From: Planomicrobium stackebrandtii
GTDB taxonomy: Bacteria > Bacillota > Bacilli > Bacillales_A > Planococcaceae
Assembly (NCBI RefSeq): GCF_030814955.1
Contig: NZ_JAUSWB010000001.1
Coordinates: 248,001 to 312,000 of the forward strand
DNA length: 64,000 nt
Direction: 5' to 3'
Program-made: the position numbers and the translations under genes
The notes under the pieces: model-generated
Seen by the model: only the letters and a program-made list of their open reading frames with translations
The model's database searches: none
Told to the model about the DNA's origin: nothing
In this document: positions 47,505 to 54,561 of the stretch, one piece after another
How positions within the stretch are numbered: position 1 is the first letter of the stretch
Layout of the letters: every line of letters starts with the position of its first letter

Positions 47505-47938
47505 TGAGCTGCGACCTGTTCAAGAACCTGCGACAAATGATCGCGAATCTGCTCCATCGGGAAGCCTTCAATTTGTTCACGCGGAATAAAATAAGCCAGC
47601 TGGCCGTCCTTCAATACCGCAATCGATGGCGATGACGGAGGAACTTCCTCAAAATAATTGCGCATTTGTGCAGTTGCTTCTTTGTCCTGTCCAGCAAACA
47701 CCGTCACCAAATGCTTCGGTTTCGCCTCTACTGTCTGAAGCGCTTCAATAACTGCCGGACGTGCCAAGCCTGCAGCACAGCCGCAAACCGAGTTGATGAC
47801 AACAAGGCTCGTGCCTTCAGAGCTGCTCATATGCTCATTGACTTCCTCAGCCGTCAATAATTCCGTAAATCCTGCACCCGTTAATTCTTGGCGCATCGGC
47901 ACGACAATGCCTTTCATGTACTCATCATATGCGTTCAT
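47501..47938 (-). CDS. brxB: Bacilliredoxin (BrxA/BrxB, YphP type)
   Basis: A 145-residue thioredoxin-fold protein of the UPF0403 family. The active site is INSVCGCAAGLARP, a CGC redox motif. It removes bacillithiol from bacillithiolated proteins after oxidative or hypochlorite stress, using bacillithiol as reductant. ATG 47938 follows AAAGGGGCGAAAGC. The pairing with a methyltransferase gene (overlap) resembles the ypiP/yphP-type neighbourhoods of Bacillus. It complements the two MsrA and the MsrB in repair of oxidised thiols and methionines. Confidence 0.93.
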   Translation of the reverse strand: MNAYDEYMKGIVVPMRQELTGAGFTELLTAEEVNEHMSSSEGTSLVVINSVCGCAAGLARPAVIEALQTVEAKPKHLVTVFAGQDKEATAQMRNYFEEVPPSSPSIAVLKDGQLAYFIPREQIEGFPMEQIRDHLSQVLEQVAAQ

Positions 47939-48132
47939 GCTTTCGCCCCTTTTCGTTTTCATCTGGTTTCACTTGGTATCTTGGGTTCTTTTCTATTTCA
48001 GTGTAACCTAGATAGGTTGGAATTTCATAGTGAGCTGTTTTGGATGTGCCTTTTTAAGCGTCAATAAAATATTTTCCACATAACAAATTTCTGTAAGTTT
48101 CTTCTATATAATAACTTATAGCGAAAATAAAA

Positions 48133-48161
48133 TACTGCCGCGAAAGACGCTGGCGGCAGTA
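48133..48161. terminator. Hairpin upstream of the 54-residue gene
   Basis: TACTGCCGC/GCGGCAGTA stem with an 11-nt loop and flanking A/T-rich tracts. It lies between a TATAAT box (48107-48112) and the next small gene. Confidence 0.55.
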
Positions 48162-48194
48162 ATTTTAACACTCTAGCAGATTGGGAGATGCAGT

Positions 48195-48359
48195 ATGAAG
48201 AAGAAAAAGAAGCAGATAAAAGAAGAAAATTGTTTTGTTGAAATGTTTAAGGAACTTAGCTTTACAATTATAGCGGAGGCTATATTCTCCATTATATGGA
48301 ATGCCATATTATTCATACCCCGTTCGATTATCCGGTTATATAACAATATGTCACTCTAA
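48195..48359 (+). CDS. 54-residue basic single-span membrane protein
   Basis: ATG 48195 follows GGGAGATGCAGT. The peptide begins MKKKKKQIKEENCFVEMF and has one hydrophobic stretch (about 23-43, IIAEAIFSIIWNAILFI) with a short basic end. The AT-rich surroundings and the poly-lysine start suggest the N-terminus stays inside. Not recognised. It could be a toxin-like or regulatory small protein (inference only). Confidence 0.6.
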   Translation: MKKKKKQIKEENCFVEMFKELSFTIIAEAIFSIIWNAILFIPRSIIRLYNNMSL

Positions 48360-48435
48360 ATAATTTTCTAGTCATGCTCTTTCCTTCACTACCCGACTGA
48401 AAAATCAGTTTTGAATATTCCTCTAAGCTATCCAG

Positions 48436-48570
48436 CTAAGTGGAATCGGTTCTTCGGCTTTTTTCATAAGCACGCTCCTCTTTTAAGTAACGGATGTAAC
48501 TGCTCCCGAACGCGACAAGCGACGTGATCCAAAGTGAGATTACAGCTGCATTTAAGATCATGAACATCAT
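48436..48570 (-). CDS. 44-residue single-span membrane protein
   Basis: AAGGAGGAATC then ATG 48570. The 44-codon frame encodes MMFMILNAAVISLWITSLVA followed by GSSYIRYLKEERAYEKS and a short tail, ending TAG at 48436. One hydrophobic helix (about 3-22) is followed by a charged cytosolic tail. The near-perfect ribosome binding site supports it. Not recognised. A different long frame on this strand (48464-48733) runs through the repeat and is spurious. Confidence 0.72.
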   Translation of the reverse strand: MMFMILNAAVISLWITSLVAFGSSYIRYLKEERAYEKSRRTDST

Positions 48571-48867
48571 GATTCCTCCTTAGAATTACTTTAATATCAC
48601 TCCATCTCTTAGCGCCGGCGCGTCCAGGGCGAGGCGAAGCAGGAAGACAGGCGTCATTTGCCTGGCTTTTGCGACGAGCTTGCGCAGGAGCACTCGTCTT
48701 TATTCTCTCCAAAGCGGCCGAAGCGATGAGCAAAATTCAGTTTCTTTTGTTCAGCACCGGGTCGAAATACGGATCAAAAATTGCAAGAAGGCCTTAAGAA
48801 TTTCTTTACGGTATTTCACTATTTTTAATTAGTCGTGCTAAGGCATAGATAAGTTTCTAATGCATAC
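48571..48867. other. Gene-free stretch with a repeat copy
   Basis: It holds the long copy of the dispersed repeat at 48610-48725 and A/T-rich spacer. No other ORF with a ribosome binding site was seen. Confidence 0.5.
48610..48725. repeat. Dispersed repeat, long copy (CCGGCGCGTCCA family)
   Basis: About 116 bp from TAGCGCCGGCGCGTCCAGGG to AAAGCGGCCGAAGCG, with GAAGACAGG inside. It shares both ends and several internal blocks with 45699-45776. GC content is clearly above the surroundings. Confidence 0.82.
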
Positions 48868-48895
48868 AAAAAAAGCGCCCAATGGACGCTTTTTT
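48868..48895 (-). terminator. Terminator of the 81-residue gene
   Basis: AAAAAAGCG(T)CC..GGACGCTTTTTT stem with T tracts on both strands. Confidence 0.82.
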
Positions 48896-48897
48896 TG

Positions 48898-49143
48898 TTA
48901 AATTTCTTTGGAAATGCTGGTATACATGTTCTTAAGATATTTATCCGGATGGGGCATCGGGTGATTTTTGCCTCTTTTGGTATTCCGCTGATAACTTTCA
49001 AAAGCGGAATTAATTAGCTCCCAATCATCCGGATAATCGGTTTTAAAATTAGTTTTAAAAATATGCCAAGTCATATCCTCACCATACTTTTTCATCATTG
49101 CTTCTAGTTTTTTCTTTTTTGCCGGAAATACTGCACTGCCCAT
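48898..49143 (-). CDS. Hypothetical protein, 81 residues
   Basis: A small basic, aromatic-rich soluble protein, not recognised: lysine-rich start (FPAKKKKLEAMMKKYGEDM), a WHIFKTNFKTDYPDDWELI segment and a HPMPHPDKYLKNMY tail. ATG 49143 follows AAAAGAGTGATG. A clear terminator follows the stop. Confidence 0.65.
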   Translation of the reverse strand: MGSAVFPAKKKKLEAMMKKYGEDMTWHIFKTNFKTDYPDDWELINSAFESYQRNTKRGKNHPMPHPDKYLKNMYTSISKEI

Positions 49144-49329
49144 AACATCACTCTTTTCTCATACCAATATACAACAAAAGAAAAAATTTGAAAAGATTCA
49201 TCAAGCCGAATTTCTGCAGCTCTTGTTCTTTTTATGAATGAGTTGTTCCGCTGCCTTAACTAAAAAAGATCCAACTCAAGAGCTTTTGCCCCAATCTGAA
49301 TCCCAATGGAGCTGGAGTGCAGTGATATT

Positions 49330-50382
49330 TTATGTTGTTTTATTGCCGTACAGCTTTTCTTCCATGACCCGGTCAACCAGTTCGATTGCCTGCTCCAGCC
49401 GCTCGTTGTAGTTTCCTTTGATAGAATGGTAGAGAATATTTTGGCGATCCAATATGCCCTTTAAATAGTCGTTGTTCCGCTCCCGAATCTCTTGTTCTCC
49501 GAATAACCGGGTGCCATCATCGATCCATGCAACATCAGGCTCCAGGAAAAGCCATAGATCATAGTTTTGAAGAGCAGCTACTTGATCGAGGACTGGCTGT
49601 TCGTAGCCGAGGTATGCCCACGAGAAATACTGCGTGACATTTGCTTCCGTATCGATAAAGAGCAGTTTGTTGGCACGCTTTGCCTGTTCTTCTTCATGAT
49701 ATTTGTGCTCGAAGGCGATTTTTGGAAAGTCTGCTTCAATGGTGATTTCAGCGCCGATGTTTTCATAAAACTTGCGGCCATATTCTTCGACATAGCTTGT
49801 GTTATAGAGATTCGCCAGGTTTTTAACCAATGTTGATTTCCCGGCGCTTTCGGTTCCAACCACGACAACCGTCCGAACAAAGTAAGGCTGAACCACGTGA
49901 GGAATGATTGCCCAGTGTTTCATGGCACCTTCTTCACGTATTTGTGTAGCAGAAATGGGGTAAGTCTGCCTTTCTGCATCTAAAACTATATGCTGTGCGT
50001 CTGGATAAAGCTTTTCAAAATGCTCGCCATAAGCATGTTCTGAACTAAAGACAGTATCAATCCCTTTGCCGATTGCCTCTTTGATGGCAATCGACCCTTT
50101 CTCCCAATCATAAAATTCATCTGTCTGCTTTTCAGCTACGGCGTGGACTTTGACATGCGGAAGGTCTTTTGTGAGTTCATTCCACCAGCGAAGCCGCTGA
50201 TGGAATGGTATAGGTTCCATCAGCGTGCCATTAAAATAAAATTCACGTTCATACTCTTCGTCATGCGTGAGGATAACGTGCAACTCTTCTACCATGGTAC
50301 TGGCACGGATCATTGCACTAACATGCCCCTGATGGATAACCAAAAATTTGCCGCCGTACATTCCAACTTTGCCAATCGCCAT
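49330..50382 (-). CDS. nadR: NadR-type NMN adenylyltransferase / nicotinamide riboside kinase
   Basis: A 350-residue bifunctional enzyme. The N-terminal nucleotidyltransferase domain (1-165) has the HxGH motif in GGKFLVIHQGH (His17 and His20) and ISATQIRE near 145. The C-terminal kinase domain has the P-loop GTESAGKST (about 177-185) and FIDTEANVTQ. It phosphorylates nicotinamide riboside and adenylates NMN to NAD+. It lacks the N-terminal DNA-binding domain of the enterobacterial NadR. It directly follows pnuC (one base between them). Confidence 0.92.
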   Translation of the reverse strand: MAIGKVGMYGGKFLVIHQGHVSAMIRASTMVEELHVILTHDEEYEREFYFNGTLMEPIPFHQRLRWWNELTKDLPHVKVHAVAEKQTDEFYDWEKGSIAIKEAIGKGIDTVFSSEHAYGEHFEKLYPDAQHIVLDAERQTYPISATQIREEGAMKHWAIIPHVVQPYFVRTVVVVGTESAGKSTLVKNLANLYNTSYVEEYGRKFYENIGAEITIEADFPKIAFEHKYHEEEQAKRANKLLFIDTEANVTQYFSWAYLGYEQPVLDQVAALQNYDLWLFLEPDVAWIDDGTRLFGEQEIRERNNDYLKGILDRQNILYHSIKGNYNERLEQAIELVDRVMEEKLYGNKTT

Positions 50383-51120
50383 TTAAACGGTCTCCTCTTT
50401 TAACACTTGATTTTTAGCCATCTTTCTCCAGTTGTAATATCCGTAAATTGAGTTGACAAGGAATGCAGTCCACATCACGACCAATGTATAATCGTTGCCG
50501 CCTGTTGCATCCAGCGTGACTACCCAAAGAACAATGGAAAGAATGTTAACCAAAATCCAAACGAGCCATTGTTCAGCAAAACGTTTCAGCATAAGAATCT
50601 GCGCTGTGACGGACAACACATTCGTTGCGGAATCCAGGCCGACAGAGCGTCCACCAATGGCCTCCAGCAAAATTGCATACAGAATGGTCCCAATGATGAT
50701 GGCAATAGCGGTATAAAGCCAGGAGCTGGGGTTCATTGTTTTAACAATGATGTCTTCGCCTTGCACACTGTTTTTATTCTTGATCGTGTTTCGATGCCAT
50801 AAGTAAAGACCGATAAATTGAATAGGAAAATAAAACAGGCCGTTAAGCATCGCCTCTCCATATAACCCGTATGTAAACGAAATGTATGCATATGTAGATG
50901 TCTGAATTATGCCAAAGTAATAATTGCTGATCTTTCCTTTTGCCACTAAAAGGACGCACAGCATGCCGCTGAGGGAACTGATGAGACCCAGGAGTGTATC
51001 ATCCCAGGCAAAAAACAAGTAAATATTAATGGCTGTGAAAATGACGAGCCAACTTTTTTCGAATAAACTCCAATCTTTTAAGAAGCGTTGTGATTTTGAT
51101 TCGGCAGCGGTGATGGTCAT
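50383..51120 (-). CDS. pnuC: Nicotinamide riboside transporter PnuC
   Basis: A 245-residue membrane protein with seven predicted segments. The PnuC signature is in the last part, EQWLVWILVNILSIVLWV, where the W and N residues contact nicotinamide riboside. It facilitates uptake that NadR traps by phosphorylation, so the two genes form an NAD salvage unit. ATG 51120 follows TTGGAGG. An extended -10 box lies about 75 bp upstream. Confidence 0.93.
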   Translation of the reverse strand: MTITAAESKSQRFLKDWSLFEKSWLVIFTAINIYLFFAWDDTLLGLISSLSGMLCVLLVAKGKISNYYFGIIQTSTYAYISFTYGLYGEAMLNGLFYFPIQFIGLYLWHRNTIKNKNSVQGEDIIVKTMNPSSWLYTAIAIIIGTILYAILLEAIGGRSVGLDSATNVLSVTAQILMLKRFAEQWLVWILVNILSIVLWVVTLDATGGNDYTLVVMWTAFLVNSIYGYYNWRKMAKNQVLKEETV

Positions 51121-51421
51121 GGTTTATCCTCCAATTTTTTTGATCTTCCAAATCATTTAATAGCATCATTTGAAAACTGTATATTTTTTACCTTGATTAT
51201 ACCATTTCCTCTCATTTTCATATCTATTTTTCCGTGCTGTAAACCCAATTTTTTATGCCAAGAGTTATTCCCAACGCAATCTATGAAATTTCTAATATTT
51301 CTATTAAACCCCAAATATAAACATAGATATATAATATATGTTATAGTTAGGGTTGAACATTACTAGTGGATTCTTCGCGACTTTATTTAGTCAATTTCCA
51401 AAGTGGAAGCGAGGAATTACG
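51121..51421. other. AT-rich divergent spacer between pnuC and a small gene
   Basis: It holds the pnuC extended -10 (51201-51196) and a TATAAT-rich stretch near 51325-51345 that may serve the small rightward ORF. No riboswitch of the NAD type was recognised. Confidence 0.45.
51196..51201 (-). promoter_or_regulatory. Extended -10 box of pnuC-nadR
   Basis: TGG-TATAAT on the minus strand forms an extended -10. The -35 is weak. Confidence 0.6.
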
Positions 51422-51580
51422 ATGAGCTCGGATAGAATTAATGAGATATTATCTACAATGCGTCAGTATCACACCGCAAAAATCCCTCATACTTTCAGCA
51501 AAGAAGGTATTTGCCTGATGCGCGCACGATGTACACCTTCAACTTCAACTCTGAAACTTACTTTTTTAGAAGAACAATGA
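51422..51580 (+). CDS. Small hypothetical protein, 52 residues
   Basis: ATG 51422 follows GCGAGGAATTACG. The peptide (MSSDRINEILSTMRQYHTAK, then a threonine- and serine-rich tail) has no membrane segment and is not recognised. It has a TATAAT-rich region upstream but no nearby strong terminator until 51655. Treat as tentative. Confidence 0.4.
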   Translation: MSSDRINEILSTMRQYHTAKIPHTFSKEGICLMRARCTPSTSTLKLTFLEEQ

Positions 51581-51654
51581 GTAAAATTGTATAATTCCAT
51601 TGCTGAAGTTGTGAAAACAGTAGAAATACAAGTTAATTTAACCTTAAGTAACCG

Positions 51655-51677
51655 ACCCTGATCCTTCAGGTTTTTTT
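51655..51677 (+). terminator. Terminator downstream of the 52-residue ORF
   Basis: Stem CCTGA/TCAGG with a TCCT loop, then seven T residues. Confidence 0.7.
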
Positions 51678-51780
51678 ATGCCTATCTTGAATATAGTGAA
51701 ATATATTAACGTTCATGGAACTCGCCTCGGATTCACTCTAAAGTGAAGCAGCACGTCTAATCTGGAAAGAGAGCGATTTT

Positions 51781-52017
51781 ATGAAATTGAATCACATTAA
51801 AGATCTTTTAATTATTACATGCAATTTTAATGCGTCCACCATCACCCACACATTTGCGATTGATGACGGCGAAGATGCCCTTATCGTTAAGTGCATCAAA
51901 GACACGTTTATCATAGAGATTACATCCCGTGAAAGCCGGCACATTGAACAGTACACTTCTGTTGATCAAGCGGCTGAAAGACTTTTCAACAAAATGGATT
52001 CTAATAAAGTTTCCTGA
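51781..52017 (+). CDS. Hypothetical protein, 78 residues
   Basis: ATG 51781 follows GAAAGAGAGCGATTTT. A small mixed alpha/beta protein (LLIITCNFNASTITHTFAID, DALIVKCIKDTFIIEITS, AAERLFNKMDS), not recognised; the beta-strand pattern looks well formed. A strong terminator follows. Confidence 0.6.
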   Translation: MKLNHIKDLLIITCNFNASTITHTFAIDDGEDALIVKCIKDTFIIEITSRESRHIEQYTSVDQAAERLFNKMDSNKVS

Positions 52018-52059
52018 TCATTCATTGCCGACTTTTTAACTATGATAGACACAATAAAC

Positions 52060-52103
52060 AAAAAACAACCTGCCGTTCGTTACCAAACGGCAGGTTGTTT
52101 TTT
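52060..52103. terminator. Bidirectional terminator, 18-bp stem
   Basis: AAAAAACAACCTGCCGTT pairs with its complement at 52086-52103 around an 8-nt loop; A and T tracts lie on both sides. Confidence 0.9.
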
Positions 52104-52216
52104 ACTATTTACAGCATTTTAAAATAAGATGGCTCAAAGAATAAAAGCAAAAGACGCCTGTTTGTAAAAATTTCTTGACCTCTCTAAATCACATTTCACA
52201 TTTAGCTTTAGGCAAT

Positions 52217-52242
52217 ATAAAAGCCACCCCTCAGGATGGCTT
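52217..52242 (-). terminator. Terminator of the 68-residue gene
   Basis: AAGCCATCC/GGGTGGCTT stem that includes the stop codon; TTTTATATT follows on the minus strand. Confidence 0.8.
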
Positions 52243-52437
52243 AAAGAGCGATATTTGAATGCCTTCAACTGATGGCGGGCGAAGAATGATTGAACTGCCT
52301 GATTCTTCTACCGTGTAATTCTTTAAAAATTCTTCCACATCTTTCGGATGTTCTGCAACTTCTTCTCTTATGAGTTCCTGAATAATCAACGAACTTCTTT
52401 TTTGATTTAGTACTACACCATTGACTGTAAGATTCAC
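52231..52437 (-). CDS. Small hypothetical protein, 68 residues
   Basis: A GTG start at 52437 lies 8 bp after AGGAGGG, which decides the start over a longer frame to 52491. The protein is soluble and charged (VNGVVLNQKRSSLIIQELIR, HPKDVEEFLKNYTVEES, SSIILRPPSVEGIQISLF). The family is not recognised. The gene lies in an AT-rich stretch. Confidence 0.65.
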   Translation of the reverse strand: MNLTVNGVVLNQKRSSLIIQELIREEVAEHPKDVEEFLKNYTVEESGSSIILRPPSVEGIQISLFKPS

Positions 52438-52634
52438 CTGTAACCCTCCTATGTATATATTTACACGATAGCATAAATTTAATACAAGCAAACGTATATA
52501 TGGACCTAATATTTTCTAATATTTTTTACGATAATTAATAAATTCATACCTTTTGATGGAGAAAGTGATTTAAATTACCTATTTCACACTAAATTTATAA
52601 TACCTCGCACAGCAAAACCACGAAATCCTGTCAA
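52438..52634. other. AT-rich spacer, nothing recognised
   Basis: Upstream region of the 68-residue gene, including a very AT-rich stretch (52480-52560). No clear promoter pair or ORF. Confidence 0.4.
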
Positions 52635-52662
52635 TAAAAAAACTACCCATATTGGGTAGTTT
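52635..52662 (-). terminator. Terminator of the zinc-ribbon gene
   Basis: AAACTACCCA/TGGGTAGTTT with a 3-nt loop, followed by six T residues on the minus strand. Confidence 0.88.
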
Positions 52663-52676
52663 GCCAGATTCTCGCT

Positions 52677-52931
52677 TTAGTTTTCTGTTTCAGATGTTTT
52701 GTTATCAAACAGTCCCGGTACCAATCGATTCACTGCAAAGCTTTGCGTCAATCCACAATGGCCGCAGCCTGTGACAATCAGAGGAAATTTGCCTGCCGTC
52801 GATTTGCCTAGAAACAGAAGTTCCTCGACGATAACCGGTTCTTTTTTCCCACAGGCAGAACACACTTTGCTGACGCCCCGCTCATTCAATGTTTTTGCAA
52901 CAATTTCCAGCTGCTCTTTAGTAAGCCCCAT
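52677..52931 (-). CDS. Small zinc-ribbon-like protein
   Basis: An 84-residue protein with two metal-binding cysteine pairs, VCSACGK (about 24-30) and GCGHCG (about 56-61), the spacing of a zinc ribbon; a strand KFPLIVT lies between. The tail is polar. ATG 52931 is 9 bp after AAAGGAGG; a GTG at 52940 is too close to that site. Role unknown. The gene for a 100-residue acidic protein lies just upstream on the same strand. Confidence 0.72.
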   Translation of the reverse strand: MGLTKEQLEIVAKTLNERGVSKVCSACGKKEPVIVEELLFLGKSTAGKFPLIVTGCGHCGLTQSFAVNRLVPGLFDNKTSETEN

Positions 52932-52961
52932 TTGTTTCACCCTCCTTTGTTCTTGGAAGTT

Positions 52962-53264
52962 TCACTCCTTTTTATCGTACTCTTTATTGATAAAGTCCAG
53001 CATTTGGCTGAATATGTCGTATTCAAACCACTCATAGGAGGTATCCTGGTCGTATTTTCCACCTTCTTTGATTTCCAGGTTGTTTGAGGAGAGCTGCACA
53101 ATTTGGGTATCTTCCAAATCTTCTTCCTGCTCTGTTACTTTCTGGCCAGCAAATTGCTTGGTTACTTTCCCATAAAAAGCATCCCGTTTTTGCCGGTCTT
53201 CAAATTCCCACGATTCATACTTTCCGCTATATAAAATTTCCATTGAATAAACATTGTTTTCCAT
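52962..53264 (-). CDS. Hypothetical acidic protein, 100 residues
   Basis: ATG 53264 follows GGAGGGAATTGGAA; a frame to 53318 lies beyond that site. The protein is soluble and acidic (SMEILYSGKYESWEFEDRQK, KVTEQEEDLEDTQIVQLSSN, YEWFEYDIFSQMLDFINKEY). Not recognised. It probably shares a transcript with the zinc-ribbon gene 30 bp downstream. Confidence 0.65.
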   Translation of the reverse strand: MENNVYSMEILYSGKYESWEFEDRQKRDAFYGKVTKQFAGQKVTEQEEDLEDTQIVQLSSNNLEIKEGGKYDQDTSYEWFEYDIFSQMLDFINKEYDKKE

Positions 53265-53368
53265 TTCCAATTCCCTCCAGTAAATGATGACCCCGTATTT
53301 TCTATCGTTTAGGAGCACTTTACCTCTTATTGGCCATTTGGAAACATTTAATTTGTCTTCGAACAGAA

Positions 53369-53398
53369 AAAGACCGGAGACTCTTTAGTCCCCGGCCC
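53369..53398 (-). terminator. Terminator of ypgR
   Basis: CCGGGGACT/AGTCTCCGG hairpin with a short AAAG loop; TCTTTTTCTG follows on the minus strand. Confidence 0.8.
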
Positions 53399-53404
53399 AC
53401 TTAT

Positions 53405-54535
53405 CTATTCATCTTTCATAGCTTGGCGTGCTTCGGTCATTTGTTTCCAGACAGACCCTTTTGCATCTTCGCCTTGTTCGATCCGTGCAATCGCCATTTT
53501 GATTTGCAGCTTAACTTCAAACTCCGGATCTTCTTGTGCTTCTTTAAGCGCCGGCAAAGCCGCTCCAGTTCCTGTTTCATATAGGAACATCGCTGCTCTC
53601 CAGCGAACCAATTTGTTTTTATCCCCTAAAGTTTCCATCATGATCGGTTCAAATTCCTCAAAACCGAGATCGCTGATGGTGTCGCCCGCTGTTCTGCGGA
53701 CAGCCCAGCTTTTGTCTTTCATTGCCCGTTCAGCGTAAGGAACCACTTCCTTGTCCTTAATATCACCAAGGAAAATGGCGGCTTGGCGTCGAATGGACAT
53801 TTTTTCATCGTCTAACGCCAGCGACAGCAGAGGCAAATCTTCAACATCCGCTTCAATCATTTGATCCAGCAGCTGGAAACGTGTTTCCCAGTCAGGCGCA
53901 TCAAATTCTTCAGCCGTAATTTTGCGGCCGCGCGGTGCGGCCTCTGGCTGTTCGGTGTCTTTTTTTGCAGTCAAGGCATCCAGGCGCTCTTGCGGAAAGG
54001 CTGCTTCAATTTCTTCGACCATACTCTTGCCGATCTCTGATTTGTCACCGTAACGCACGCCATAATCTGCCCACTTGCGCTGCAGCAGGTAGTTTTCTTC
54101 TGTCGGGTCCATGACGAGCTGCATCGCCGTGACAAAGCGCTCTGGCATGCCAAAACGTTCTTCTGAACTGTTATCAAAAACTTTTACCTGCAACGGAATC
54201 CCCTTGAACTCTTGAACATGTACATACACTTCTCCGTAATGCTCATCCAACTCGATTTCTTCGCTGCTGTGCTCACGGCCTTCACCGAAAACATTGCGGA
54301 CTTGCGCCAAAATCGCTTCCCAGTCAAACTTGGATATGCGTTCGACTGCTAAAAAGTCAGCTACATGGTAAACGCCCTTTACGCCATCAATCAAGAGAAT
54401 CTCCTGAACTTCTTTAGGAGCGCCTTCTAAATTGTCTTTATGGTAGTTATGGCTTTTGCCAAACGGCAATTCCTGATCGATGATCACTTTCATCGTATTC
54501 GGGCTTGGTGTCGGTTCAATAGTAATGATTTTCAC
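53405..54535 (-). CDS. ypgR: YpgR / conserved virulence factor C-like HEAT-repeat protein
   Basis: A 376-residue protein. Residues 1-85 resemble the Nfu N-terminal scaffold domain (PSPNTMKVIIDQELPFGKSH, KGVYHVADFLAVERISKFDW). A middle domain (about 95-180) matches the virulence-factor segment, and 210-350 are HEAT-like repeats (SIRRQAAIFLGDIKDKEVVP, AVRRTAGDTISDLG, LVRWRAAMFLYETG). The Staphylococcus homologue CvfC affects virulence gene expression; the mechanism is unknown. The GTG start at 54535 follows GGAGGGATTTTTT. It lies 26 bp after yfmR. Confidence 0.9.
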   Translation of the reverse strand: MKIITIEPTPSPNTMKVIIDQELPFGKSHNYHKDNLEGAPKEVQEILLIDGVKGVYHVADFLAVERISKFDWEAILAQVRNVFGEGREHSSEEIELDEHYGEVYVHVQEFKGIPLQVKVFDNSSEERFGMPERFVTAMQLVMDPTEENYLLQRKWADYGVRYGDKSEIGKSMVEEIEAAFPQERLDALTAKKDTEQPEAAPRGRKITAEEFDAPDWETRFQLLDQMIEADVEDLPLLSLALDDEKMSIRRQAAIFLGDIKDKEVVPYAERAMKDKSWAVRRTAGDTISDLGFEEFEPIMMETLGDKNKLVRWRAAMFLYETGTGAALPALKEAQEDPEFEVKLQIKMAIARIEQGEDAKGSVWKQMTEARQAMKDE

Positions 54536-54561
54536 AAAAAATCCCTCCTGCAATTAGTAGA

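Noticed and set aside
48464-48733. An 89-codon leftward ORF
   Set aside because: Most of it is the dispersed repeat read as protein, and the well-supported 44-codon gene occupies the same strand in another frame.
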